NCBI GenBank assembly: GCA_029204225.1
Contig: CM055098.1
Span: 7,608,246 to 7,672,245 of the forward strand
Length of the DNA stretch: 64,000 nt
Source of the DNA: Diphasiastrum complanatum
Lineage: Eukaryota > Streptophyta > Lycopodiopsida > Lycopodiales > Lycopodiaceae
Direction: 5' to 3'
The position numbers were made by a program, and so were the translations under genes. Shown here piece after piece: positions 10,067 through 19,898 of the stretch (its first letter is position 1; the number at the start of each line of letters is the position of its first letter). The notes below the pieces were generated by a model. That model had not been told where the DNA came from, made no database searches, and worked only from the letters and a program-made list of their open reading frames with translations.

Positions 10067-10537
10067 TTGAGTATCTCCATGGATTTTATAGTAGGCCTGC
10101 CTAAAACCCAAAAGGGTATTGACACTATATGGGTCACAGTTGACCGTCTGACTAAAATGGCTCATTTTATTCCGACCAAAACAACCGTTAGAGCTCCAGA
10201 GTTAGCGAGGTTGTTTGTAGACGGGCTATTTAAATTGTACGGTCTACCTTCTGGCATAGTTAGACGGGATGTGCAGTTCTCCGCTGGTGAGAAAGTCTAC
10301 TTGAGAGTCCCAGTTGACTCTAAAACCCTCAAATCAGGAGTGTGTGCTAAGTTGTCTCCAAGGTATTGTGGTCCCTTTACCATCAGTAGGAGACTAGGCG
10401 AGGTCACCTATGAACTAGAACTCCCACACAATAGTAAGTTTTTTCCAGTCTTTCATGTAAGTCAGTTACGAAAAGCCTTAACGAGATCAGAAAATCTGGT
10501 AGGGGACAGTGTTCTATTTCTCCCTTTGGATCCTTAG
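10067..10537 (+). pseudogene. pol: Gypsy B integrase core (deleted centre) and GPF module
   Basis: SISMDFIVGLP gives the first catalytic Asp, and RLTKMAHFIPT and YGLPSGIV follow. The frame then jumps from RRDVQFS directly to AGEKVYLRVPVDSKTLKSGV. The normal V-S-D-R-D second Asp, the catalytic Glu region and roughly 100 residues are missing. The C-terminal GPY/F-type module is present (LSPRYCGPFTISRRLGEVTY, then FPVFHVSQLRKAL). Integration by its own integrase is therefore impossible. Confidence 0.88.
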
Positions 10538-10707
10538 CAACCTCCACATGAACCAGCTTGATAGTAGAGAGACGCAGACTCGTCATACTCTATGCCGAGA
10601 ATATCTGGTCAAGTGGAATGATCAGCCTGTTGAGAATGCCACTTGGGAAAGAGGTAGCGTCCTTCGCAAGATTTTCCCAGACTGTCTTAGAGGACCAACA
10701 CGGTTCT
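10538..10707 (+). pseudogene. pol: Gypsy B chromodomain
   Basis: The 10509-10754 frame contains LCREYLVKWNDQPVENATWE, the chromodomain core, followed by IFPDCLRG. It is similar in place and sequence to that of gypsy A, so both are chromoviruses. Confidence 0.8.
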
Positions 10708-10721
10708 TAAGGGGGAGGGAG
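10708..10721 (+). promoter_or_regulatory. Polypurine tract of gypsy B
   Basis: TAAGGGGGAGGGAG sits directly before the 3' LTR start (10722). This is the standard primer for plus-strand DNA synthesis. Confidence 0.88.
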
Positions 10722-11079
10722 TGTTACGAGCTCGTAACCAGTGCCGAACCTTAGAGAACACAGATAGGTTAGATACCACAGTCAGGGTCGTGTCTAGCGT
10801 ACACGACCAACAGGGCAAGACAGTGTGAGTAGTGTGCCCCAGCACGGTCCATAGCTATGGCGGGCGTAATACAGTCTAGGGACCCTGTCAGCAGGACAGG
10901 GCCCCCAGTTGGGTCCCGACGTGCAGTCGGCCACGTCAGTGACACGTGGCCGACACTTGACAGTTGCATGCTACCAGTCCTCACACTGGGCTAGGAGGGG
11001 CTTACTCTATATCAGGGAGTAGGCAAGGTTGGGTGGATTAGTTAGTGTTTGCCCTTTTGTGGTGTTAGGACTTATTACA
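10722..11079 (+). repeat. 3' LTR of gypsy B
   Basis: Same length as the 5' LTR, with about 13 substitutions seen by eye and no indels. The 11-bp hairpin is conserved (10926-10936 with 10944-10954). GAAAG follows at 11080-11084. Confidence 0.95.
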
Positions 11080-11084
11080 GAAAG

Positions 11085-11430
11085 TAACAAGCCGCCACAA
11101 AGAGGTCCCTGTCCAAACCAATGTCCTGTCCAACAATACGAATCCAGATATAGCGTGCATGCTCGTCATGTCTGATGAACTCCATGCTCGAGTGAATAGA
11201 CTCTCTGTATAGGCATGCAACCCCTCCGGATCCCCGACCACTAGCTGATCTAGTCTTAGGCCTGAATACGGAATCCCATCTGTATCTTGGAAAAATAGGT
11301 AGTCCTCTCTCCTGACTCTCGGGAGTCTCCATAAAAAACAATAGATCTCTGCCAGTGATGAAATCGATCAGATCGCCAGCTATGGAAGATGAGTGTATAC
11401 CATCGCAGTTCCATACTCCAATCCGGAGAT
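11085..11430 (-). pseudogene. LINE ORF2 AP-like endonuclease, N-terminal half
   Basis: Minus-strand translation from about 11430 reads RIGVWNCDGIHSSS, the usual endonuclease start. It continues with ITGRDLLFFMETPES, whose Glu is the metal-binding residue, then FRPKTRSASGRGSGGVACLY and RDLFVAACYF. The frame is cut at 11084 by gypsy B and resumes at 7010. Confidence 0.82.
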
Positions 11431-11485
11431 GGTGTGGATGGGGCCCCGGGGCACTCCCGAACCCGGGGACCCCAAATACCTAGCA

Positions 11486-12166
11486 CTAGGAGCTGCTAGG
11501 AGCGCTATCAAGAAAGCGCACTCGTCCATCGCGGTAAATGACTCGTCTGCCAGACTCACGGGCTACCTGAAAGGCCTTACGCCTCTCCTCCACGTGGATA
11601 TATGTAAGATCATCGTCCATATAGATAGTGGTACCACGTGACTTAGCTCTGCATCGCAAAGCATCTCGACGACCCTCTAGAGAGGTGAAACGCATAAGGA
11701 GTGTGGCTGCATCTCGAGTGGTCCTCCATGCGGTATCTAGTCCATCTGTTTTGTGCCCGAGAGTGGTGTCGAGAAAGCGTTTGGCTTCAGCCAAGGCATC
11801 CTGTGTATCCGGAATCCCGCGAACTCTAATGTTGTGGGCTTTTTGGTATCGAGATTTCTCTTCCGATATGGTGGCTGAGATAACCGAGGAGATAGGCGCG
11901 CTTGGTTTGGTGCCCTTCTTCAAAACGGATGCCCAAGAGAGGGCCTCTTCTTGCTGTTTCTCAATCTTGGTTTCTAGCTCCCTTAGCATATTGGTGGTGG
12001 ACTCCGAAACTGCAACTTGCTTGGTTCCGGTCAATCTGCCAGGAGGAAAAAAGTTCAGTGGATTTAGAAGGCGTATATGGTATGTTTGCTGTGGGTAGTG
12101 GTGCCTTGAGTGAGGAGTTAGCGCTGATCGGTGTGGGGAGGATGGGCTCAGAGAAAGAGCCGGCAT
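11486..12166 (-). pseudogene. LINE ORF1 (coiled coil plus RNA-binding domain)
   Basis: The minus-strand frame has a heptad-like stretch (ESTTNMLRELETKIEKQQEE), then NIRVRGIPDTQDALAEAKRF, the RNP2-like start of an L1 ORF1p RRM-type domain. RFTSLEGRRDALRCRAKSRG and IYMDDDLTYIHVEERRKAF match the later part of that domain. In L1 elements ORF1p is the RNA chaperone that forms the RNP. The preceding Ala/Pro-rich part is in another frame, so an indel lies near 12050. Confidence 0.75.
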
Positions 12167-12639
12167 GGAGCGTAGGAGCAGATTGAACTACCGCCGCAGA
12201 TTCAGCCGCAGGTACAGTTGCAGGTACATCTGGTACAGGTACATCTGGTATAGCAGCTGCAGGTACAGCAGGTACGGCTGCCACACAGGCAACAGCCGCA
12301 ACAAGGTCCGCATCAGCTGCCATCTCAGCAGGGGACGTGGCAAGGGAGGGCGCCACTTCAGCAGGGGAGGGTGCCAAGTCAGCAGGCAGCACTGCCTGCA
12401 TGGCGGGCAGCGCTGCCACCTCATCAGGCAGTGCTGCCTGCGTGGCAAACAGCGCTGCCGAATCAGCGCTAGGGCTGCCACGCGGGCAGTGCTGCCACCT
12501 CATCAGGCAGTGCTGCCTGCGTGGCAGACAGCGCTTAGGGCTGCGCTGGCTGCTGGTAAGGCTTTGGGTAGGGCTGTGCTGGCAGGTAGTTCGCTGGCGG
12601 GTAGGGCTGCGTTGGCAGCTGGGGCGCTGGCAGCAGGGG

Positions 12640-12670
12640 TTAGGGCTAGGGCTAGGGCTAGGGCTAGGGC
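12640..12670 (+). repeat. (TAGGGC)n minisatellite
   Basis: About five copies of a TAGGGC hexamer. It resembles the plant telomere unit TTTAGGG but differs in sequence and is too short and local to be telomeric. Confidence 0.8.
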
Positions 12671-12752
12671 ATCGCTGGTAGCGGTGGGGGGGTTTGATGT
12701 GGCAGCAGGGGAGCGGTGGATCCTGCGAGCTGGATGGGCGCGAGGAGGAGCC

Positions 12753-12754
<2 letters not shown>

Positions 12755-12793
<39 letters not shown>
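12755..12793. repeat. (GA)n microsatellite
   Basis: Uninterrupted AG dinucleotides, about 19 units. Confidence 0.97.
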
Positions 12794-12796
<3 letters not shown>

Positions 12797-12887
12797 GCTT
12801 GCTGTTTTTGAAACAATGTGCAAAGTGTGTGGAATGCACAATTGGATAGAGGGCTCTGTGTTCAATGATCTTTCCGGATAGCAACAA

Positions 12888-13372
12888 AAGGATCTTTAAG
12901 TTTCATCACGGAAGCTCAGTCTTGAGCAAGGGAGTGGCTGGAAGAAGAATGTTGTACCCTCCAGCCTGACCAAGAACCTGTCCAGTCCTCCAACATCAAG
13001 CAACAACATAAAGTGAGTAATCTGCTGACAACGATGGAGTTCTGGTCCAGCTAGCAGGTTTTCAGTGATCCGCTTCAGAATAAAGCAATGGTTGACTCAT
13101 CAGTGATCTGCTTCAGATTATCAACAGTTGGCTAATTCCACTTCCAGTGGCAACAGCATTCAGCTGGTAGCCATCCGCGAGGGGGAGTGGCTCAGCGAGA
13201 GAGGGAGGAGCGCTGGTTCAATATGGTTCAATGGCAGCAGGGTTCAGTTGGCCATCAGCGAGAGGGAGGAGCGTTGGCTCAGCGAGAGAGCTCAGGTGGA
13301 GGAGCGCTGGCCATCAACGAAAGAGGAGAGCTCAGAGGGGGAGCGCTGGCTCAGCTCAGAGGGGGAGTAGCT

Positions 13373-13374
<2 letters not shown>
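12888..13374. other. No gene seen; GAGCGCTGG-rich minisatellite
   Basis: From about 13170 the sequence repeats GAGGGAGGAGCGCTGG-like blocks together with CTCAGCGAGAG. Open frames here are low-complexity artefacts. Confidence 0.6.

Positions 13375-13427
<53 letters not shown>
13375..13427. repeat. (GA)n microsatellite
   Basis: Uninterrupted GA repeats directly follow the GAGCGCTGG minisatellite. Confidence 0.97.
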
Positions 13428-13430
<3 letters not shown>

Positions 13431-14073
13431 TTAATGTCTTTTGATGCCAAAAAGCATATAAGACAAAGTAGCACATCTCAAGTGTGTAGTAGCCAGGGAG
13501 CATAGTAACTCCACAAAACAACGAAAGAAATATAATCTGAAATAGAAATGCAATCTGAAATACATAATGGCTATCACTACAAAATAACGATAACAGATAG
13601 AAGTAAATCCAGGAGATAGCATTGTGAGTGATATCATCTACGACCATTGAAGAAGTCTGTGATACGAGGTCCCGAAGATGATGCAGTAGAGGATGGATGC
13701 TGATGTCGTCTATGTCGTCTCTGTGGGTGTTGACTCTGTGCAGTATGGTGAAGATTTACAAGACCTAGCTATGGAGTATCTTAACTCAAATGCTAGATCA
13801 ACTATGAAAGCTTGAGAAACTTGGCTATGGAAAATATCACACACAAGGAGAATTGCATGAGCACCTCACAAACTCAAAAGTCTCAAGAAGAAATGAATTG
13901 CTAGAGAGAGAAAGGAGGGCGTGGGTCCTCCAAATCCCTTGTGAGGCAAGCACCTCCTTTACATAACTTACAAAAGGGGGTCTCATGCATTTAATTAAAA
14001 CATGCCCCATGAGTTATGTACAACTTAACTAATGCTTAGCCAAAAGGGGTAAAATAGGCATTACTCTTCAACA
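13428..14073 (-). repeat. Probable 3' LTR region of copia A (left end not found)
   Basis: The minus strand has a purine run (AAGGGGGGG, 14082-14074) followed by TGTTGAAGAG. That is the expected junction of polypurine tract and 3' LTR, so the inner boundary is 14073. I could not match this sequence to DNA beyond the primer site at 18191, so the outer boundary and LTR length are open. No gene is seen here. Confidence 0.45.
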
Positions 14074-15279
14074 CCCCCCCTTAATGGCAATTTTATTCAA
14101 ACTGACACCCAACAAAGTTCTGAACTTTTCAAACTTATATTTACTAAGTGGTTTAGTAAAAATATCAGCTGTCTGGTCGTTGGTGTCACAATAAACTAGT
14201 TCGATCTCCCCACTGTGCACTTTCTCTCGTATAAAATGTTGGTCCGTCCGTGCATGATAGACTGGATTCCTCGGAAGCTGAATGCAACTTTGGTTATCAC
14301 AATGTAACAACGTAGGTCTTACTTGAGCAATCTGCATGTCCTCAAGTAGACGGCGTAACCAAATGGCTTCACAGGCGGACCTCGTAGTCGCCCTGTACTC
14401 AGCTTCGGTAGATGATAGAGCAATAGTAGGCTGCTTCTTACTGCACCATGATATAGCCCCTGAACCTAGGCTGAAACAATAGCCTGTCGTCGATCTCCGA
14501 TCGTCTCTATCACCTGCCCAATCAGAATCTGAATAACCCTCCAGCTGAAGGTTCCCGTCATCTGTGTATCCAATCCCATAAGTCACTGTCCCTCTCACAT
14601 ATCGTAGGATCCGCTTGGCTGCCTTCCAATGTGCTTCGGTAGGCTTACTCATGAATTGACTTGCAATTCCAACCGCATAAGCAATATCTGGCCTGGTGGT
14701 AGTAAGGTAAATCAGGCTGCCCACTAACTGACAATAGAGCGTCTCATCTGCAAATGCTGGACCATCATCTTTTGATGGCTTGTTGCTTGCATCCATGGGT
14801 GTGCTGATTGGTTTGCTTTCTTGCATGTTAAGCCTCTTCAATAATTTCTGTGCATACTTTGCCTGTGAGATAAAAAGACAACGCTTCCCTTTCCAAACTT
14901 CAATTCCTAGGCAATAGTGTAGCAAACCCAAATCTTTCATCTCAAACTCACTAGAAAGATTCTTCTTAACACAAGCAATAAGCTTCTTATTGCTTCCCGT
15001 GATGAGTAGATCATCCACATAGAGCACAACAACCACAAAGTCTTCTCCTTCCCTGAAGACATAAAGATTGCAATCAGACTTACTCTTCTCAAACCCTTGC
15101 CTTGCAAAGTACTCATCAATTCGGCTATACCAAGCCCTTGGTGCCTGTTTGAGCCCATACAAGGCTTTTCTAAGCCTGCAAACCAGATTCTCCTTGCCTG
15201 TTATTTCAAATCCTTGCGGTTGTTCCATGTAAACCTCCTCCTGCAGGTGCCCATTAAGAAAGGCACTTTTGACATCCAT
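14068..15279 (-). pseudogene. pol: Copia A reverse transcriptase (palm) and RNase H
   Basis: A 403-residue open frame begins MDVKSAFLNGHLQEEVYMEQ, which contains the first catalytic Asp of copia RT. It continues with LRKALYGLKQAPRAWYSRID, the catalytic LYVDDLLITGS and YLTTTRPDIAYAVG. RNase H includes SDSDWAGDRDDRRSTTGYCF, ALSSTEAEYRA, CDNQSCIQL and DIFTKPLSKYKF. This is the best-preserved segment of the element. The methionine is not a real start: the text continues upstream past a TAG (plus-strand CTA at 15292-15294) where Trp is usual. Confidence 0.93.
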
Positions 15280-15291
15280 TTGATGGACATC

Positions 15292-15648
15292 CTAATCAAA
15301 ATATGAGGCTATAGCCAAAACGGTCTTGATAGATGTTATCTTAGCAGCAGGTGCGAATGTCTCATCATAGTCTAGCCCCTCTTGCTGAGCATAGCCTTTC
15401 GCCACCAACCTTGCCTTGTACTTGTCTACTGTTCCATTGGCATGAAACTTGGTCTTATAGACCCACTTGCAACCTATTGGTTGCTTCCCTTCTGGCAATG
15501 TAGTGAGCTCCCATGTGTCATTCTTGACAATGGAGTCGTACTCCTCCTGCATGGCATGTTGCCATACCTTTTCTCTCACGGCTTCGTGAAAGAACTGTGG
15601 CTCATCTGCATTCAGAATAGTGGACATAAGATTGTTTCCCAATACCAC
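15292..15648 (-). pseudogene. pol: Copia A reverse transcriptase N-terminal part
   Basis: The frame has WQHAMQEEYDSIVKNDTWEL, IGCKWVYKTKFHANGTVDKY and KARLVAKGYAQQEGLDYDET, the fingers of copia RT. It joins the palm frame through the single stop at its end. It overlaps the upstream linker frame (15612-16046), which marks a frameshift. Confidence 0.9.
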
Positions 15649-16046
15649 CTAGGTAGCTTCTTCCTAGCAGTAGGTGATGTGGATGGTGACCACGTATCCC
15701 ATGGTACTGTCTTAGTCTTCCGTTTGTCCCTAACTTCGGCTTCTGGTACTTGGCCAAAAAGAGGTCTCGAACTAGTAGGTTCGATTTCCTGTTGTTGCTC
15801 CTGCACTTGAGGCTTACAGGACTCTTGACTAGGATCCTCATCTGTGGAATCAATCAAGGGTATGAACTCAGTAGTTCCTTCCTTCTCCTGCTCCTGTATC
15901 TTGGGTGCATGCTCTTCATCAAAGATGACATCTCGACTTAGGATCTTCCTCCTGTTTTCGAGATCATATAGCACATAAGCTTTCTCACCTTCACTATACC
16001 CAAGAAAGACACACTTTACAAATTTTGCATCAAGTTTCTTCCGCAA
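15612..16046 (-). pseudogene. pol: Copia A integrase C-terminus and linker to RT
   Basis: Contains KLDAKFVKCVFLGYSEGEKA and RRKILSRDVIFDEEHAP, the copia integrase C-terminal signature, then an acidic and Gln-rich linker. Upstream, a TGA (plus-strand TCA at 16086-16088) stands where an Arg CGA is usual. Confidence 0.85.
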
Positions 16047-16085
16047 GTCCTTTGGTATATGTGCATATGCAGTACACCCAAATAC

Positions 16086-16770
16086 TCAAAGGCTGCCCAC
16101 TTTGGGCTTGTTGCCACTATATGCCTCTTCTGGCGTGATTCCTTCAACTGCTTTGGTTGGACTTCTATTCAATAGGAAAACAGCAGTTGCTACCGCTTCC
16201 GCCCAAAAGGAATTTGGCAACCCCTTTGCCTTGAGCATGCTCCTCGCACACTCAACTATAGACCTGTTTTTCCGCTCAGCCACGCCGTTTTGCTACGGTG
16301 TATGTGGAGCAGTAAACTGTCTCTTTATCCCACATGTTTTGCAAAGATCTTTGAACTCATCAGAAATATACTCACCACCCTTATCTGACCTGAGAGTCTT
16401 TAACCTCTTTCCTGTGTGGTTTTCCACCATAGCTTTCCATTGTTTGAAGTATTTGGACGCTTCAGATTTCAGTTTCAGAAAATAGACCCATACCTTCCGA
16501 GAGAAATTATCTACGAAGGTCATGAGATAGTATGCCCCCCCTGCTGATTTGACCTGCATGGGACCGCATAAATCTGAATGCACAAGTTCAAGAATGCCCT
16601 TGGCCCTGGTAGCTTTCTCCTTTGGAAACTTTTTCCTCTGTTGCTTCCCTAATGCACAAGCCTCACATGTATCTGAAGAAGACTTAATGCTAGGAAGATC
16701 TACTACCATTTTGTGCCTGTTCAAAACTTGCAAACTTTTATAACTCAAATGACCATATCTCTCATGTCAA
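16086..16770 (-). pseudogene. pol: Copia A integrase core
   Basis: The 16748-16293 frame has the zinc module end (CEACALGKQQRKKFP), the catalytic Asp in ELVHSDLCGPMQV, FVDNFSRKVWVYF and the second Asp in TLRSDKGGEY. The catalytic Glu region continues in the 16283-16086 frame ([17 protein letters not shown]). Between them is a TAG (plus-strand CTA at 16293-16295) where Gln is expected after HTP. All three catalytic positions are still readable. Confidence 0.9.
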
Positions 16771-17013
16771 AGCTTGTCCCGATTAGTATCCCTTGCAGAC
16801 AAGGCCTCTTGGCTAGGAATGGTTGTGAAAAGCTTGTAAAGACCTCCTTCTTGCATTCCCTTGGCTACCACCTTGAAGTTCTGATCTTTGTCTTTTACCA
16901 AACATTTAGAATCATTTATACCTTCAATGACACACTTACCATCATTTGCCCTGTAACCACTTGCTTGACTCCATCATAAGTAACTAAGGAAGAAAAGAAT
17001 TCCTTATGACTAG

Positions 17014-17521
17014 TCATATGAGAACTAGTCCACTATCAATCCACCATGACTCTTTGTGCACTTGAGATGAGACTTGAAGACATCGTAAGTGTATCGAAAA
17101 CTTCATTACTAACATCCTCATCATTAGTAAAGTTGCTTTGCTTGCTATCTTCCAATTGTTCTCTTTTTTTCTTATTGCATTCGTAAGCAAAATGACCCTT
17201 CTTGCCACAATAAAAGCACTTGAGTTTAGACTTATCCTTCTGACCACCATAGGAGGATGTTGCTTCACCTTGTCCTTGATCCATGGTGCTCTTCTTGTTG
17301 AAGTTCCACTTGCCTCCTCCTTTTCCCTTGCCTTTGGTAACGAGTGCCTCTTCATCTCCAACCTTGGTAGAAGTAGATTCGCTTCTAGTCTTGACATTGA
17401 CCACCCTATCCTCTTCGGCCTCCAATACCTCTTGCAATTCTTCAATAGATGGCAAAGTTTTTTGAATAGCAAAAATTCGAATAAGATTAGCATAACCCTC
17501 TCCTAAGACATTTAGAAGCAC
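17014..17521 (-). pseudogene. gag: Copia A gag C-terminus with zinc knuckle, protease trace
   Basis: The 17521-17036 frame has a Lys/Gly-rich stretch, then KCFYCGKKGHFAYECNKKK, a perfect C-x2-C-x4-H-x4-C knuckle. Another frame (17493-17014) ends ESWWIDSG, the start of the copia protease active site, whose DSG is intact. Most of the protease (about 16770-17010) is not readable in one frame. Confidence 0.85.
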
Positions 17522-17602
17522 TCGAACAATCTTTCACCTTCCTTTTGATAGCTTTGAAGAATTTGCCTTCTTACGCTGAGCACCCTAGATGTGGACTTTG
17601 AC

Positions 17603-17884
17603 TCATAGATCCTTCCTCCATGCCTCATAAGATGATGTGCGAGCGCCTACCTCCTTGAGAAGCTCATTTGAGAGATTCATCTTGATGACGTGTAAAGACC
17701 TCTTGGCCTTCCTTTGATAAATGATTTGTTTTTGGATAATATCAGGCTCTTCTTCAATACCTAGCATGATATCCATCAAATCATTCATAGTTAGCAAGGA
17801 CTCCATCCTTACCTTCCATATTGAGTAGTTGCTTGCATTCAACCTATCATTGCCTTCCAACAAAAAACCTCCTTGGTTTGCCAT
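17603..17884 (-). pseudogene. gag: Copia A gag N-terminus
   Basis: Starting at ATG 17884: MANQGGFLLEGNDRLNASNY, then SIWKVRMESLLTMNDLMDIM, the usual copia gag opening in which the element asks for a W-K/M pattern. It reaches ARTSSYEAWRKDL before the frame breaks near 17600. I chose this Met rather than the upstream one at 17956 because copia gag text begins there. Confidence 0.8.
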
Positions 17885-18179
17885 GTTGAAGAAGCTTGAT
17901 CCTCCTTGATCCTTGATAGATATCTGAATGTGACCTATTCTTGTGCACACTAGCACTCACGTCAAACCTTAGAAGTGGATCAAATAGATCTAGAACACCT
18001 TACTTCTATCACAATCATGAACTTAGTTGTGAATCTGAACCGGTGCATGCAACTATGCTTTCCAAACATGTGGATGACACCAAAATTGGTGACTAGCTTC
18101 ACCAATGAGAGGCTAGAGCACTATCTCTCTCCAAACTTGATCCACACCTGTTCATAACATGCATTTTGGTCAATCCTAA

Positions 18180-18191
18180 GATCTGATACCA
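18180..18191 (-). promoter_or_regulatory. Primer-binding site of copia A
   Basis: The minus strand reads TGGTATCAGATC, one base off the usual TGGTATCAGAGC for initiator Met-tRNA. The 5' LTR should begin directly to its right (plus strand TGTGAAATAA from 18192). Confidence 0.75.
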
Positions 18192-19817
18192 TGTGAAATA
18201 AATGATACTTAACCATTCTATTTGATTGATCTATGACCCAAGTGATAGCACAAACAATTCTACACATTGTTAGGCAAGAGCACTTGCAAAATTGCATGAA
18301 ATGTAGAGATAACCAGCATGAATGTCATAACTCTAAAATGAAACATAAATAAAGCTTTAGATCTGAGAAGGAAAATCTTGGAAGCTGAGAATGAAATATT
18401 TGCTCAACAGTGGGTGGTTCGTTCATCCAGTCAGTCCATATCTTCAGCTCAGATATCCTCAAGGCAGCTGCAATTTGCAAATCCTCATCTTAGCCCTTAT
18501 TGCAACAAATGGGCCCATGGATCATACACAGGCTGCCAAATGATCCATTCCTATCTGCATATAGTCCTACAGCCTGGAAGCGCCCAGTAAATACAATATG
18601 TAACTGTAAGGAAAGTGCTGTTTCTAAAATTAAACAGAACATAATTGTACGCATTCCAAATCTCAAATAAAAACAATACAGCTGACTGGTCAGGTCATGA
18701 CACCCACGCAACAAAATTATTTAATATCAGTATTTCAAACTGATTCCTTTCCCGTTTATCTCTGAAGGTGGTTGCTAGTGTAAGGCGTCTGAACTCCCTT
18801 GCGACAATTTCATGTGACCAAGAAACCTTGATGCACCTTTTATGAACGTCAATCACATCATAGGAACATTCAAACATGTACAGAGATGATATTATATTTA
18901 AGAATTGAAGGGCATGGAAGAGGATAATGAATCGGAAATGAGAACAGGAGCCAGCCAGAAAAATATGGATATGGAAGTCTCACAATCACATGATGGCAAC
19001 TGTAACCACGGTAAGGGTCTACAGTTGCAGTTTGTCATCAAACTTTCCTATACATCACATAGTTGCAAAGCAAATGATATTAGTTTTAATCAACAAGTAA
19101 TACCGCAATCTAGTGAGACATTTGTACCAGCATGTACACAATGTTTCTGTTGAATTAATGGACAAGCTTCTTTGGATCTTTTATTTTGGTAATGGTTCAT
19201 TAGGCACACATTTTTGGAACATACTCAAAAGTGTATCAGAAAATTTGTGGTAGCGTATTTGGCCTTGTCTAGAAATTACATCACATGCTTGCAAATTTTT
19301 ATGCTACTAAGCAAGTCACTTTTCTGCCGATCAGTGACAGTGATGCTTCTGGTTTGGTTTTTTGCAGATTGAAAGGATGGCTAGAGTGTACAAACCTATT
19401 AGCGAATCTTGTTTGTTCTTGATCTAGCCTTCTCTTTAGAGGTAATAGGATGAATCAAAATGGGTGGATTCTGGGTTTTGATCATTGCATTGCTCAAGCC
19501 TTTTCTGTAAATTATCATCTCGATACTTACTTGGGTCAGAATGAGGACTTAGTATGTTCTCACTTTTTCTTAACATCTATATGAGAAGCACTATTGCAGA
19601 CTCTTAGTAATATGTCAGAAATCAAGTGAAAGATAGACTTTAGCTAACATACAAGCAAAATATACTGTGAAAATGCAACACAGGCTTGGGTATAAAACTC
19701 ATAAGTATAGAACTGCTCAATCATGCGATCTGCAGTATGGAAAAAGCCTTAAGCCTAAATCCAAGAACCATTCTCCAAAACTTTGAAATCCTCTCTTTAT
19801 GCTATTTCAGGTTTTGG

Positions 19818-19819
<2 letters not shown>
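18192..19819. other. No gene seen; 5' LTR of copia A probably within
   Basis: Short frames here do not resemble proteins. The 5' LTR of copia A should start at 18192, but no matching copy was found near 14 kb to define its length. Confidence 0.5.

Positions 19820-19896
<77 letters not shown>
19820..19896. repeat. Compound (TC)n(AC)n microsatellite
   Basis: TC repeats to about 19858, then AC repeats to 19896. Confidence 0.97.

Positions 19897-19898
<2 letters not shown>

Larger units (their letters stand above)
7016..11079 (+). mobile_element. Ty3/gypsy chromovirus element B, complete ends, internally deleted
   Basis: Two 358-bp LTRs (7016-7373 and 10722-11079) begin TGTTACGAG and end CTTATTACA. 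A perfect 5-bp target duplication GAAAG (7011-7015 and 11080-11084) flanks them. The primer site TGGTATCAGAGCC follows the left LTR and a polypurine tract precedes the right one. Inside are a nucleocapsid remnant, RT, RNase H, partial integrase and chromodomain, with no gag capsid and no integrase core centre. At 4,064 bp it is shorter than usual gypsy elements. By eye the LTRs differ at about 13 of 358 positions, so the insertion is not recent. Confidence 0.95.
5115..12887 (-). mobile_element. L1-type LINE, interrupted by gypsy B
   Basis: Read on the minus strand: low-complexity ORF1 N-terminus (12887-12050), ORF1 RNA-binding part (12166-11486), endonuclease N-half (about 11430-11085), then a 4,064-bp gypsy insertion plus duplicated GAAAG. 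After that come the endonuclease C-half (7010-6357), the RT linker and RT (6300-5169), and a 3' end with a hairpin and AATAAA (5168-5115). Removing gypsy B joins RDLFVAACYF to a following Pro-Pro-Glu-Ser stretch, which rebuilds an endonuclease. RT is truncated after motif A. The 5' end is not sharply defined and could reach 13.4 kb. Confidence 0.88.
12050..12887 (-). pseudogene. LINE ORF1 N-terminus: Ala/Pro/Val low-complexity repeats
   Basis: The 12887-11961 frame is low complexity: a Ser-Leu run from a CT tract, Pro-Ser repeats, then Ala-rich repeats (AAVPAVPAAAIPDVPVPDVP). At DNA level 12200-12600 repeats blocks such as GGTACATCTGGTA and GCCTGCGTGGC. It is continuous in direction with ORF1, so I read it as an expanded ORF1 N-terminus or 5' region. 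It could instead be non-coding minisatellite DNA. Confidence 0.5.
14074..18191 (-). mobile_element. Ty1/copia element A, internal region, decayed
   Basis: On the minus strand, 18191 to 14074, the order is primer site, gag, protease trace, integrase, reverse transcriptase, RNase H, polypurine tract. Integrase before RT is diagnostic of copia. Frames are broken by several stops, most explained by single C-to-T changes, and by small frameshifts. The LTR pair could not be aligned by eye. Confidence 0.93.

Noticed and set aside
12640-12670. Telomere-like TAGGGC repeats
   Set aside because: The unit is a TAGGGC hexamer, not TTTAGGG or TTAGGG. Only about five copies occur inside a low-complexity LINE region.
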